Shown piece by piece: positions 52,501 to 61,199 of a stretch of DNA of 64,000 nt. Position 1 is the first letter of the stretch; each line of letters starts with the position of its first letter. Under the pieces are notes generated by a model that worked only from the letters and a program-made list of their open reading frames with translations, searched no databases and was not told the origin of the DNA. Origin of the DNA: Pomphorhynchus laevis (lineage: Eukaryota > Acanthocephala > Palaeacanthocephala > Echinorhynchida > Pomphorhynchidae); the NCBI GenBank assembly GCA_012934845.2, contig WNNJ02000464.1, positions 1 to 64,000 on the forward strand, in the 5' to 3' direction. Both the position numbers and the translations under genes were made by a program.

Positions 52501-55500
52501 GAACTTTAAAAAATATTGCTAAATTGCAAAATGTACGAACCGGCCGTGGGTACGCTGATCTTATATGCCAATTGAGAAGAAAGATTGGATTCGCCTTGGT
52601 ACAGGCAGCTTCTCAAGCAATAAGGGGTAGCACTCCACAAGAGGCAATCCCTATCATTTGAATGAGTACAAATAAAGAACTTAATGACAATAATTAAAAC
52701 TTTTAATAAGATTTGTTGTATTTTATGAAAATAAATTTTCTTTGCTTAAAAAAATTATCTTACAGTGTACATAATACAGTGTATATAATACAGTGTATAT
52801 AATACAGTGTATATAATACAGTGTATATAATACAGTGTATATAATACAGTGTATATAATACAGTGTATATAATACAGTGTATATAATACAGTGTATATTC
52901 AATGGATTGTAAATTGTTTTAAGTAGATATGCTTGCGCGTTCATTGTTACTATTGAAATTTTGATGACTATTATTATTCTGCACGCTGTTTTAATCCTAT
53001 CTAAGATATCAAAGTGTTGAGTGATCGTCAGCCAACATTAAAAAGACCCAAACGTGAAACATCAGATGCTGATGAGTTTCACCTATACTGAAATGTAGTG
53101 TACTGCTGTTTGTTTTATCCAAGTGCCAGTAAATGCAGACGAGTCGAATGATCGTCAGACAACATAAAAAGGAACAAAAACTTGAAACGTAGATTTTTAT
53201 CAGTAGCTAATGTGTTCCACCAATACTGAAATGTAGCGTACTTTTGTTGGTTTATAGATAGGAATAAAGTAGCGTACAAAATAAAATAGCCATCAAAATT
53301 TTACTGGTAAAAATGACTGCACAGATATATCAACTTGAATTTAATTTTATATTGAATTTTTGTTTTAATTGGTGGCTTAGCGAGAAGTTGTAAAAATAAT
53401 TTGATTTATTAAAATTGACTTATCAATAAATTGACTTTTTATTTTATATAAATTGTTTTAATTCTCAAAAATTCTAATGTCGATTTCGTTTTCTCTGAGC
53501 TTTCCTGAAACTTTTGTCTTTTGATTTTAACATTTAAAATTAAAATTTGAAATTTTAACATTTTGCTTTTCGATTTTAACATTTAAAATTTAAATTTAAA
53601 ATAAAAGGCAATTGTTTTTGTTTTAATTATTAGAAATGAATGCTACTAATAGCATGTTACTGACTGCAATGTTATCAGGTTTCGACCGCTTTTCCTCATT
53701 TGGGGAATTAATAACCGTAATCATGAACTTACAAATTGGCGTATGTTAAGACAGTAATCGCATTAACCACAGTCCATTTATTCTTTCGAGTCAGGGATTA
53801 TGTTCGGTAATGATGAAGTTAATTTTTTTAAGATTGTTTTGAAACATTGTAATTGTTGTATTACTGCCAAACGGCGAAAAATTCGAATCATGAAATTTAA
53901 ACAGTATACAAATATAAATATACAAATATAAATGCCCCAAAGAACTTTGACAAAACACAAAATGGAATTTATTTGTCAATAATATTCCATTAAATGAAGT
54001 ACTAATATTTCATTCGTATTATTAGATCGAGCAAAAATTAGTATTTCATTAAATCTAATTGTCAATACAGCAGACGAGTCGAGTGATCGTCATCAAACAT
54101 TAAAATGACCGAAACGTGAAGCGTAGGTATTGGATCAGTAGCTGATGTGTTCCCCCAATACTGAAATGTAGCTTACTGTTGTTGGCTTATGGATAGGGTT
54201 AAAATAGTCATCAAAATTTCAATATACTTTGTATAATCATAAGATACTGGATAAGCAAATTTCATCAAAGGAAATACATCATAAGCATGCATTTGTACCC
54301 GCTTCTATATTGGGTCGATGAGTATGTGCCGAAATCTGATAACATAGCAGTTCCTCCTGATGACCTCTAATCTTTATTCTTATACATCGTCTATTATTTA
54401 TTAGTCAATTGGTAAAAATTTATTTTTATTTTGAATTTTAATAAATTGAATTTGAATAAGGAATGCGACGGTGTAATAACATTTAAATTTAAGAAAATGG
54501 CAAAAACCATCGCAAAATTTATTTAATTGAATATTTCGATGCCTAGCTGGCATCATCTTCAGCAATTGTAATTAGCTTGAACACTTATAAATTTTCGTGT
54601 AGAAAATTTTCCTGATAGCATAGCAGTTCCTCCTGATGACCTCTAATTCTTATTCTGATACAACGTCTGTTATTTATTATTCAATTCATAAAAATTTACT
54701 TTTATTTTATAAATATTAATATAATATTATTTTAAATATTAAAATGAAGTGTAGATAAATGATGTGTAGAAAATTTTCCTGATAACATAGCAGTTCCTCC
54801 TGATGACCTCTAATCCTTATTCTGATTTATCGCCTGTTATTTATTAAATCATTCGTTAGCATAGCAGTTCCTCCTGATGACCTCTAATCCTAATTCTGAT
54901 ACATCTCCTGCTATTTATTATTCAATTCATAAAAATTTACTTTTATTTTTAATTTCAATTTTTAATTTTTGACTTGATATAAATTAAATAAAATCTTATA
55001 CCAATTATTTATTTTATTTATTATTTTAATTTTATTTATTTAGTTTTAATCACATATTTTTCGTAAATTAAGTCTACTTCTGAACTTAATTATTAAAACT
55101 TTATTATAACTTATTAATTGTAAAAACTTTATTTATTATTAAAATTTTAATAATAAAATAAAATTTTAAAAATAAATTTAAAATCATTAGCAGAAATTTT
55201 TTACGGATAATAAATAATATACTTTGAATTACAATAAGATAATTGATAAGCAAATCTCATCAAAAAAACGTCATTAGAACGTGTTTGTCCTTACTGCTAT
55301 GTTGGGTCGAACGATATGGAACAAATCCTGATAACATAATAAAAATAATAGTTTCATAAAATAATGAAATTTTAAGAATTGCAACAATATGTAATGATAT
55401 TGGTTTTCTTCAAAATCATTTAAATAATTTAATAGATGCATATTTCAAACTATGTTACTATAAAAATAACATCAACAGAAAATAGTAAAATATATAAATC

Positions 55501-58500
55501 AACACAATAATATAAAGAATAAATTTAAACTCTTAAGCAGAAAATGTTTATGGATTTGTAAATTAAGTTCACTTCCGTACTTAATTATTAAAACTTTATT
55601 ACAACTTATTAATTGTAAAAACTTTATTTATTATTAAAATTTTAATAATAAAATAAAATTTTAAAATAAAATTAAACCCTTAAACGGAAAATTTCTAAGT
55701 TTTCTTTAATGACTAAGTTTAGAAGGAATGATTGAATACTCGTAGCTGTGAAATATGGATGCCAATTTACGGAGATTAGGATGGTAGCTACGTTATAAAC
55801 GGTCATTATAATCACCAATTACAAAAGTGGTAATAGCTAGTGAGATATATAATAAAAGGTTAGAGATCTCTTCAAATAATATGGATGACGATAGAACGGA
55901 TCCTTGGTGGTAAATTAAAGATAATGACTGAAAGACAATAGGAGCTAATAGTTGTAACAGATAATATTTAACATATACATATAACAGATACATATAACAG
56001 ATCATATTTAACATATACATATAACATATATATAACAGATACAAATTTTGTTAATATAGAAGAATCAAAATATTAAAATTTAAAATATTAAAATTTTTTT
56101 TTAAAATAAAATATTAAAAATAAATTTAAACTCTTAAATGGAAAATTTCAATGTATAATAAATAATATACTTTGTATTAGAATAAGCTACTTGATAAGCA
56201 AATATCATCAGATTAAATACGTCAATGGCATGTATTTGGCCCCGCTGAAGTGTAGGGTCCAGGAATAAAAGCCAAAACCCGATAACATAGCAATTCTTCC
56301 TAATGACATTTAATCCTTATTCTGATAACTATCATATAGAATACAACAACAATTTCTTGATAAGAAAAAACATAATATACAAGATTTTTCCTTATTTTCC
56401 AGATTGGTACTGATGTTGGGTCGTGGAGGTTGTGCACGAACCAAACTACTCCAGACATCGCGATCCTGGGCGACAGAACAGGATCGCGATGTGTAAGATA
56501 CATCGTTTAAGATATATCATATAAGATACATCGTGTGTTATTAATTAGTCAAATTATTAATTAGATGTATTCTATCATATAGAATACATCTAATTAGTTA
56601 GTGAATAACTAATTATTAGTTAGTTTGTTAGTTAGTTAATTCATAAAATTGACTTTTATTTTAAATTTCACTTTTGAATTTTAACTTGATATAAGCTATA
56701 TCTTATATAAAATCTTATATATTAAAATCTTATAAATCATATAAAAATCTTATAAATATTAAATCTTATAAAAAATTATTAAATTATATTTAATTATTTA
56801 TGATTTAATTATTTAAATTTTATTCAGCATTATTTTTAATATATAAATAGTATAAAGTACGTAGACTCAGTTAGTTGGTCGGAGATTAATTGAAGATTAA
56901 TTTATAATAATTAAAAATTTATTAACAATAAAGATAAATCAAATATTAATTTGTGAGGCTTAATTAACTATTTCTGCAATTAATACATTAATTTGAACTT
57001 AATTTATTAATTGAAAAATAATTTTGAGCTAATTTTACTCACTTTATTTGTTCCTGCACAATAAAAAAAGTATAATTAGTAACTAATTACTTAAATTTAA
57101 ATCTATCGTAATTAGAATATGCATGTATCACCAAGTAAGTGTTGTTTATATGTGCACATTTTACGTAACCCAAACATCTTGATCTAAATTTTAACAATTA
57201 AGTAGTATGTTCGAGTTTTCATTGTCTAATTATGATATTAAACTGTAACAGCATAATAACATCGAGACAGTATGTCAATGTTAAATCCAGAAATTTAAAA
57301 TAAAAAATCATGAAATTTTAATTATCAAATTATTAAATTTCTTAATAAACGTCTTTAAAATGTACTATAGATGTCATTAATTTAATTGTAATTATAATAC
57401 AATTTTAGTTAAATAAATTGTCGAAATTAACATTTAGTCAGCTAATTAAATTAAAAAACATTCTCATAAATCAAAATTGATTAGAAATTAATTTCCTATT
57501 TTCTTATAATATATTTTTAATGATAGAATATTAGTATAAACCTAGTCCGTTTGTATTCGCTCAAAGTTATTGCATCACAAAAATAAACTTTATGGTTCAA
57601 TTATTGCATACATATTAATTTTACCCTGATAAGATCAGAAGATCATTGAATCGGTGCTGGTAATTGTTTGACGGATTCTTTTATTTATTCGTCAATTTTG
57701 CTAGATCACATAAAGCGATTTCGCGGTAGAAACAAACTACGGTATCATTCCTTCGTTACTTCCAACCCCATACATCTTTACACAAAGCATGACAGGTTTA
57801 CCTTACACTGATATTGTTTCGTCCTGGCATGTTGTGAGTCAAGGTGTATTGAGTCAGGAATAATCAAGGAATGATACTAGATTCGGCGGCGAAATTCTCT
57901 TGTGTGATCTAGCAAAATAGACTTATGTATAATGCTGGTGTGAGTGTAGTTTTAACTGTATATTTCGAATAAAATTAAAAAATTACAAATAATATAAAAA
58001 TCAATATTGAATTTGTAAAAGCACTTACTGGGTACAAAAACAATAGAAAATATATAGAAATCGTCAAAAAAGGTAGTTGCCTAGGGAGGAATATTCAGCC
58101 GACTCCAGAAAGGGTGCAACATTTCTTCGCTGCACGGCTGCTCTGATTCATTGCATGAGCCAGCTGAATGCGGATTTAGCGCGTTTATCTCTGGTTGTCT
58201 GCTTAACCTCGAATTAAGCTGCCTCGAAAACACAGATGCGCTAGGGCTGACTGGGCGGCCAGGGTGTTCGGGCAAGTGAAGTCCCAAACAAGTAATCCCA
58301 AAGGAGTATACGGCCAATTAAAAATTATTAATTAATTACATTATGCATTAATTACTAGATATAAATTAATAATAAATTTAATAATTATTATTTTTATATA
58401 ATAATTACAAAATGATTAATTATATCATGAATTAATGAATTAAATTTATTTTCAATTTTTTAATAATAATTTAAAAATAAATAATAATTTAATAATTAAA

Positions 58501-60760
58501 TAAACACAGGGTAGCAATTATTATGCAAAATCAAATATATTTAGGAATTTTTATTTCATATTTTTATTATTTTAAAATGTTTTCTGATTTTAGAATAACA
58601 ACTTTAAATATTTGAGCTATGTAAATTAAAACTATTTTTTTATAAATTTTGTGCTCATTCATAAAAGGGGATAATGGAGATATAAAGGTATAATAATAAA
58701 GATATAATAATGGAGATAATAAAGGAGATCGAAGAACATAATGAATAAATTTTTTTATTTGAATTAAATTTTTGATAGCTAACCACTATTATTATCAGGA
58801 TAAAATCATATAAAACAGTTTTAAAAAATTACTAGTTATATGATGATTACAATATCGCCAACGTTTAAACGATTAATTATGTCCCTTTTATATACAATAA
58901 AGATTCTATTGTAATAAAAAAGAAATTTGTAAATGACGATAATAATCTAAAAATTTACAAAATAAAACAAAATCGAAAATTTTATTAATTTTTGTAATTT
59001 TGCTAAAAGAGATACTTGTTACTTTAAATACAATTTTTAAATTCATCTCTGCTTGTTAGTGGCAAAGCAATTGTTATATTTTCAATAAACATTTGACAAA
59101 ATTGCTGCATGGCTAAAAAAATCTATGGTGATCTAACAGCCTTTTCAAATACCATATATTTGATAATAATGCCCCATGCAACTAATTGTAAATGTATTAT
59201 ATCCCTTTAAATTATATAGAAAAAAGAATAAGCGTGACAGTTGAAAAATTATAGGATGTGACAAGAAAAAAAGAAAGTTATAAGATATAACAACTTTATA
59301 TCGTAAAGAATTATAAGATATAACAAGTAACTCATTACCATTCTGCGAAACTTAGTTAAATGTCAAAAAGAACTTGCAATTTGTAAAACATTTTTACAAA
59401 ATAAGTAAAATATCTAAAAGTTGAAAACTAATTTTTAAGTAATAAAATTTGTTGTTCACTCATAAAAATTATTAACTGATCAAGGAGAAAGTCAATAGTA
59501 TTTTTATTGAAATCAAATTTTCGATAGCTAACTGTTATTATCATCAGAATAAAATTATATGTAATAATATATTGGTTGCATTTTCAATCCCTCTCCGACA
59601 ACACTCAATGTACTAGATACAAAATTGTAATCCTTGGGATTATAATTTGGGATACACCGCATATTTTGTGAAATGAACAACTCAAAATTTGGTTTAAGAT
59701 ACTCTTTATGCCATACGCTACTTTAGCAAAATAATTTTATTTTAGTACACAAACTCATTTTAATTAATTTTATAAAATTATTATTTTATTGTTTAGAATT
59801 TTGAATGATTCTAAGATTAAATCAAAACCTTCAATAATGGATTTTCCTAATATGATTCATGGTTATAAGGTTAATCGTTGTTTTCATAACTAATCGTTGT
59901 TTTATATTATTTTATCTTGATGATAGTAGCTAACCGCTACTATCATCAAGATAAAATAATATAAAACAGTTTTAAAAAATTACTAGTCATATGATGAGTA
60001 CAATATCGCAGACGTTCAAACGATTAGGTATGCCTCTTTTTCAATAAAGATGAAATATATACAATAAAGATTCTATCTTATATCAGATATCTCGTGATGA
60101 TTGTGATTGAGTATATTTAGACCAATCGGTGCAAGGTTTATAAAAACGTATTGTCAACTTAAATACTGTATATGGTTTAATCGTGACAGAGTTTATCAAA
60201 ACGTATTGGTTAATATAAATATTATGTTAAAAAAGAATTGGATCAGGGGCTATTATAGATAATTCCTTAAATAATGATCATAAAATAGGTATAGATAGGA
60301 GTAAATTGATTTCGGTGGAGAATAACGTTTGTTAATGTAAAATACAAAAGGCATTTTTTATAAACAAAGGGAATAAATAAATGTTTAATAATAAATCTGA
60401 TATTAATTTAATAACAGATATTTCATAATTATTGTTTGCAGTTTATCTTTGTATATCTTTTCTTTATTTCATGTTATTTTACAAATGCAAAAAGTGTTTC
60501 AAAATGCCTAAAATTTACTTACAAAAACTTTGTTGTAATTGGTGAAAGAATTAAGATTTAATTCGTTTGCTATTCTAAACGCAGCGGATTTCTTTCCTGA
60601 TAACGGTGTTCCGATTACGACAATCCTACGTCCTATTTGTTCAAAAAAAAACTTAAAATACATAATTATAATATATACTTTCAAGTAGTCGCCGCATATA
60701 ATTTGACATAAAAACTTCAGGAGATGATGGTTTCTCATCAACTAGTTTCAGTATTAGCTT
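25522..60760 (-). CDS. AK8: adenylate kinase 8-like gene, several exons not found
   Basis: AK8 carries two adenylate kinase domains and works in cilia and flagella. In transcript order the exons are 60760-60679, 60632-60523, then 30248-30111, 30056-29974, 27407-27307 and 25804-25522 (stop). Phases agree at the three joins between apparently neighbouring exons (60679/60632, 30111/30056, 27307/25804). The first pair encodes EKPSSPEVFM, then the first P-loop, GTPLSGKK. The second group encodes the second P-loop, GPPLSGKK, then DWILTGFPLTADQ, IIVLEQ and a C-terminal helix region resembling the end of human AK8. Roughly 165 residues of domain 1 and a piece of domain 2 (between 29974 and 27407) were not found. 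Both P-loops have Lys where Ser/Thr is expected. The far exons at 60.5 kb could belong to a separate gene, but order, strand and similarity favour one gene with an intron region of about 30 kb. Confidence 0.65.
26449..26492. repeat. short foldback
   Basis: CAGGAACAATCAG...TATAG pairs with CTATAC...CTGATTGTTCCTG, nearly perfect with a tiny loop. It lies in the last AK8-like intron, flanked by AT-rich sequence that is itself weakly inverted. Confidence 0.6.
26768..26948. repeat. foldback with hammerhead-like core
   Basis: Arms of about 75 bases: TTTACAGAAACGAATAAATT on the left, its inverse ending CTTCGTTTCTATAAA on the right. The right arm holds CTGAAGAT (26877-26884) and GAAATATTG (26901-26909), as in the foldbacks at 43.2, 54.5 and 62.7 kb. 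Confidence 0.65.
27590..28070 (-). mobile_element. CR1-like LINE fragment, old
   Basis: Base composition departs from the intron. The minus strand encodes ISSLLSPKIDYCLITFASSS before frame breaks, aligning with the fragment at 17850-18600. Confidence 0.45.
28740..28908. repeat. foldback (MITE-like), left of PDI copy
   Basis: TTTAAGCATCGAGAGGAATA with GAAATGGAAAAT and TTGTTCACAAATTTTCGAC recurs inverted up to CTGTCGATGTTTAAGCA. Arms are about 70 bases. A shorter relative lies at 29503-29606. Confidence 0.7.
29044..29376 (+). pseudogene. protein disulfide isomerase copy, 5'-truncated and broken
   Basis: Reads PWCGICQRM, a stop, then PVYNLLGTHFENHSDVFLAK, IDATFNEIP, SFPTIMLFP, VYGGNRTLESF and an acidic end in KEELN. 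That is the last thioredoxin domain of an ER PDI with a CGIC active site where CGHC is usual. Nothing of PDI precedes the active site. The stop at 29071-29073 and the abrupt start make it a pseudogene, perhaps a truncated retrocopy, in an AK8-like intron on the opposite strand. Confidence 0.7.
29503..29606. repeat. foldback (MITE-like), right of PDI copy
   Basis: TTGTTCAGG...CATCGAAAGA pairs with TCTTTCGATG...CCTGAACAA. It shares TTGTGAACAATAATTTTCC with the larger foldback at 28740-28908. Confidence 0.65.
30769..30830 (+). mobile_element. Penelope-like element, extreme 3' end
   Basis: About 60 bases ending AAATACGTAGAATCAGTTAG, without the 3' block. Confidence 0.6.
30831..32229. other. AT-rich intron, nothing recognised
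   Basis: No reading frame or repeat that I can support. Small inverted AT runs only. Confidence 0.4.
32230..33790 (+). mobile_element. CR1-like LINE, RT to 3' end, decayed
   Basis: RT palm remnants LPQYQATYRKHSSTETACHK and LVISLD, then a decayed core, then the C-terminal region (HIPRHRSNFGLRS, LKLRCQPNRT) and an end at about 33790 with CTATCTATCTA. Same family as 12996-15700 (there FRSNHSTELACHK). Many stops and frameshifts; 5'-truncated before the endonuclease. Confidence 0.7.
33791..36189. other. AT-rich intron with weak traces
   Basis: Mostly featureless. 34890-35170 is pyrimidine-rich and less AT-rich and may be an old LINE 3' end. AATGGCYWCATATTAT-like units repeat three times at 35079-35165. 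Confidence 0.35.
35328..35534 (+). other. small frame with an in-frame tandem duplication
   Basis: MCFAPEEFIQNIIKNAV is followed by MCFPPDEFYLNNID, a 51-base tandem repeat that keeps the frame. No family recognised. No splice context is convincing, so it may be a decayed repeat. Confidence 0.25.
36190..36748 (+). mobile_element. Penelope-like element, young-looking 3' portion
   Basis: Ends of the RT frame (GFLQNHLNN, FKLGYYKNNIKQKIVKYINQ, FLWMDNK), stop near 36380, the best-preserved 3' block (36418-36540) and a tail ending ACGTAGACCCAGTTAGCTG. The block is the reference copy for the pairing described in the findings. Confidence 0.85.
37140..38917 (-). pseudogene. broken repeat-borne gene of the YPCxLC...LPPLHIKLG type
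   Basis: From 38917 down: MSQIASRRGCVDSP, CYVCGKYTLVENR, WAPHSVCK; then, after breaks, DHKWIICVDLKMVNRLLEE, KYPCILCMLGSRDRANHYI, PPLHIKLGSMKQFVKSLDK, DCFKY and DEQGERFHQDI near 37390. I know this order from a protein family multiplied in many invertebrate genomes, perhaps transposon-derived, of unknown function. About full length, with many stops and frameshifts. Confidence 0.65.
38854..39267. repeat. tandem duplication, 209-base unit
   Basis: 38854-39062 and 39063-39267 are essentially identical. The unit contains the N-terminal coding start of the broken gene at 37140-38917 and its upstream flank. The near identity means a very recent event or an assembly artefact. Confidence 0.85.
39960..40340 (-). 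mobile_element. retroelement C-terminal fragment, GC-richer island
   Basis: The minus strand encodes VVRGRILV, a stop, DFTCTNNLAARHKFHAVSTV and EEKKRVKYSSL, matching the (W)DVTC..TLAPSH region that ends some invertebrate LINE polyproteins and resembles a restriction-like nuclease fold. No RT is attached. A second such island lies at 58081-58320. Confidence 0.5.
40390..40720. repeat. AT-only tandem repeat
   Basis: Units of roughly 40-45 bases built from AATTATTAATTTATAATTTA and TTAATAATTAATAAA, almost free of G and C. Confidence 0.7.
40925..43160 (-). mobile_element. Penelope-like element, longest copy
   Basis: A 192-residue frame (43021-42443; DNYIITTIDKASNNFVFICK) overlaps a 382-residue frame (42450-41302). 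The latter has LYWNPKLHKNPIKPR at 19-33, DFSTLYT at 101-107 (motif A), GVPMGGNSSP at 184-193 (motif B) and YIDD at 228-231 (catalytic Asp pair), then YLDMNIKLT and the C-terminal helical region. There is no GIY-YIG nuclease downstream. If the family has one it would be N-terminal and lost here. The 3' block is at 41280-41140 and the end at 40927. It lies in the AK8-like intron, same strand as that gene. Confidence 0.85.
43172..43616 (+). mobile_element. non-autonomous PLE-derived unit
   Basis: 170 bases with no PLE coding (GAATGCGACGGTG...TTGAACACTTATAAATTTTC) are joined at about 43350 to the PLE 3' block from CCTGATAGCATAGCAG to the tail end. The same join recurs at 54610. The first part contains a hammerhead-like core on the minus strand (43269-43297). 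Flanked by AAATGAAGTGTAGATAAATG (43131 and 43720), which belongs to the neighbouring copy, so the unit probably inserted there. Confidence 0.65.
43925..45155 (+). mobile_element. RLE-type LINE, internally deleted copy
   Basis: Frames: HVGAGPSGIDANSW, LACRLIPLNKNPGVRPIGVS, VVRRIIGK, DTKNAFNNVNRA, KGFTQGDPLAMAAFGAAALP, RWYAYDA, joined directly to DICIYNCHAPS, RVTRIERAAFYLF and IRIKIVIAIVKSS. The thumb and zinc region between the catalytic box and the nuclease-like end are missing. Other frameshifts and stops are present. The RWYADD box has Tyr for the first Asp. Confidence 0.75.
45345..45462. repeat. nested direct and inverted repeats
   Basis: CCTGCCGACTCCGCCATACA (from about 45350) recurs as CCTGCCGACTTCATCATACA (from about 45428). 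Between them GGTATGGCGGAGTC is the inverse of GACTCCGCCATAC. ATTGGTATGATACATATG recurs too. No coding. Confidence 0.6.
46297..46417 (+). repeat. 5' LTR of the nested Gypsy-type element
   Basis: 121 bases. Holds TTGATAAATAAA at 46371-46382, the exact reverse complement of 46419-46430 just past the LTR, which sits where the primer binding site should be. Confidence 0.92.
50095..50215 (+). repeat. 3' LTR of the nested Gypsy-type element
   Basis: 121 bases, three differences from the 5' LTR, directly after the purine tract and directly before the GGAAG duplication. Confidence 0.92.
52762..52899. repeat. 14-base minisatellite
   Basis: About ten units of ACAGTGTATATAAT, the first with ACAT. The array begins inside the LINE's 3' target duplication (TTACAGTG) and ends before CAATGGATTG. 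Confidence 0.9.
52946..53480 (+). repeat. foldback repeat family A, long copy with flank
   Basis: 52946-53312 runs from TTGAAATTTTGATGACTATT to its inverse ATAGCCATCAAAATTTTAC, enclosing two rounds of GACGATCACTCGAC-type and ACTGAAATGTAG motifs. 53313-53480 (GTTTTAATTGGTGGCTTAGC) is a further repeated flank. The whole recurs inverted at 61505-61940. Confidence 0.75.
54066..54226 (+). repeat. foldback repeat family A, half copy
   Basis: Contains CGAGTCGAGTGATCGTCA, CGTGAAGCGTAGGTATTGG, CCAATACTGAAATGTAGC and the end GTCATCAAAATTTCAAT. It is followed at once by a PLE 3' block. Confidence 0.7.
54235..55095 (+). mobile_element. cluster of PLE 3' blocks
   Basis: Four pieces in the same orientation: a 3' block at 54240-54440, a non-autonomous unit like that at 43172 (54450-54720), a block restarting after GTGTAGAAAATTTT at 54777, and one restarting at 54855. 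The last runs on to the AT-rich tail. Head-to-tail stacking of truncated copies. Confidence 0.7.
55195..55570 (+). mobile_element. Penelope-like element, broken piece
   Basis: A decayed 3' block (55200-55335) precedes an RT C-terminal piece (ICNDIGFLQNHLNN region, 55365-55560), so the parts are out of normal order. Confidence 0.6.
55790..55960 (-). mobile_element. CR1-like LINE endonuclease fragment
   Basis: The minus strand encodes LLAPIVFQSLSLIYHQGSVL, FEEISNLLLYISL and TTFVIGDYNDRL, aligning with FYRPGS, ELSNLLSFIFL and VVLGDINVRLD of the LINE at 12996-15700. Confidence 0.6.
56130..56880 (+). mobile_element. Penelope-like element 3' end with a foreign insert
   Basis: 3' block 56160-56330 and tail ending GTACGTAGACTCAGTTAG at about 56870. 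56335-56520 is foreign and contains a GC-rich hairpin: CATCGCGATCCTG (56456-56468) with CAGGATCGCGATG (56479-56491), 13 perfect pairs. Confidence 0.7.
56881..57690. other. AT-rich intron, nothing recognised
   Basis: No supported gene or repeat. Confidence 0.4.
57696..57917. repeat. MITE-like element with imperfect inverted ends
   Basis: TTTTGCTAGATCACATAAAG...GGTATCATTCCTT recurs inverted as AAGGAATGATACTAG...TGTGATCTAGCAAAA. Arms are about 55 bases, element about 220. No coding. Confidence 0.7.
58081..58320 (-). mobile_element. retroelement C-terminal fragment, GC-richer island
   Basis: In the minus frame PLGLLVWDFTCPNTLAAQSA matches DFTCTNNLAARHK of the island at 39960-40340. The long open frame in another phase (58317-58081) is probably a shadow. 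Confidence 0.45.
58766..58915 (+). repeat. dispersed repeat, first copy
   Basis: GATAGCTAACCACTATTATT...AAACAGTTTTAAAAAATTAC...CAATATCGCC...AATAAAGATTCTAT is shared with 59922-60080; a third piece lies at 59490-59550. Confidence 0.7.
59898..59968. repeat. perfect palindrome, 33-base arms
   Basis: Left arm ends GATGATAGTAGC, loop TAACC (59931-59935), right arm begins GCTACTATCATC. All 33 positions pair. It forms the start of the second copy (to 60080) of the repeat at 58766. Confidence 0.9.
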
Positions 60761-61199
60761 CTAAAATCAAAAAATAATTTAATGCTTATCGTAATATGTC
60801 ACGTTTTATAGTTGCATCCGTTTCGTAATTAATTTTTTTAATTAATCAGATTAGTTTACAGAGTTTACGTATTCTGTACAAATTTAAATTGTTTATTTTA
60901 ATCACAATATTTTATATAATTCAGATTTATATCAAGTAAAAAATATTAAAAAATTTAATTTTTTAAATTGATTACTAAATAGTCAATTCCTCGAGAATTT
61001 ATTATTTAGTAAACAATCAAATTATAAATCACAAATTATTAATCAAATAAATAAATAATCAAATACTCAATTTCAATAAAATAAAAAATTTCCGATTTAA
61101 TAATAAAATGTTGTACTAAAAATAAAAATAAATAATAAAAATAAATAATAATTTATTTTAGAATAAATATTTTAATCTTAAGTATTTTTATAATTTAAG

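Larger units (their letters stand above)
45672..52753 (+). mobile_element. RLE-type LINE, complete copy carrying a nested LTR element
   Basis: Bounded by ATTATCTTACAGTG at 45658-45671 and 52754-52767, a 14-base target duplication. Without the insert at 46297-50215 it is about 3.16 kb. Starting at ATG 45829: MPKGKPST, a cysteine cluster (CCSCNELN, CKDCRC, CINC), VIHWKPDS, then after the insert SGGAGPS, ACRLIAIPKK, IRPIGISEVVRRI, DAKNAFN (motif A), RWYADDANFVG near 51223 (catalytic box), ILGAPIG, CFCGQGGTLSHMLSC, ARADVACNGFF and IDVVVFNHLAPS. The last two resemble a PD-(D/E)xK nuclease. Several frameshifts, including one near 52315, make it non-coding now. Clade not assigned. Confidence 0.85.

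Noticed and set aside
52762-52899. CRISPR-like array
   Set aside because: Units are directly joined with no spacers, and the context is eukaryotic. It is a minisatellite.
58081-58317. 78-residue minus-strand frame as a gene
   Set aside because: The retroelement similarity (VWDFTCPNTLAA) lies in another phase of the same strand, so the long frame is a shadow.
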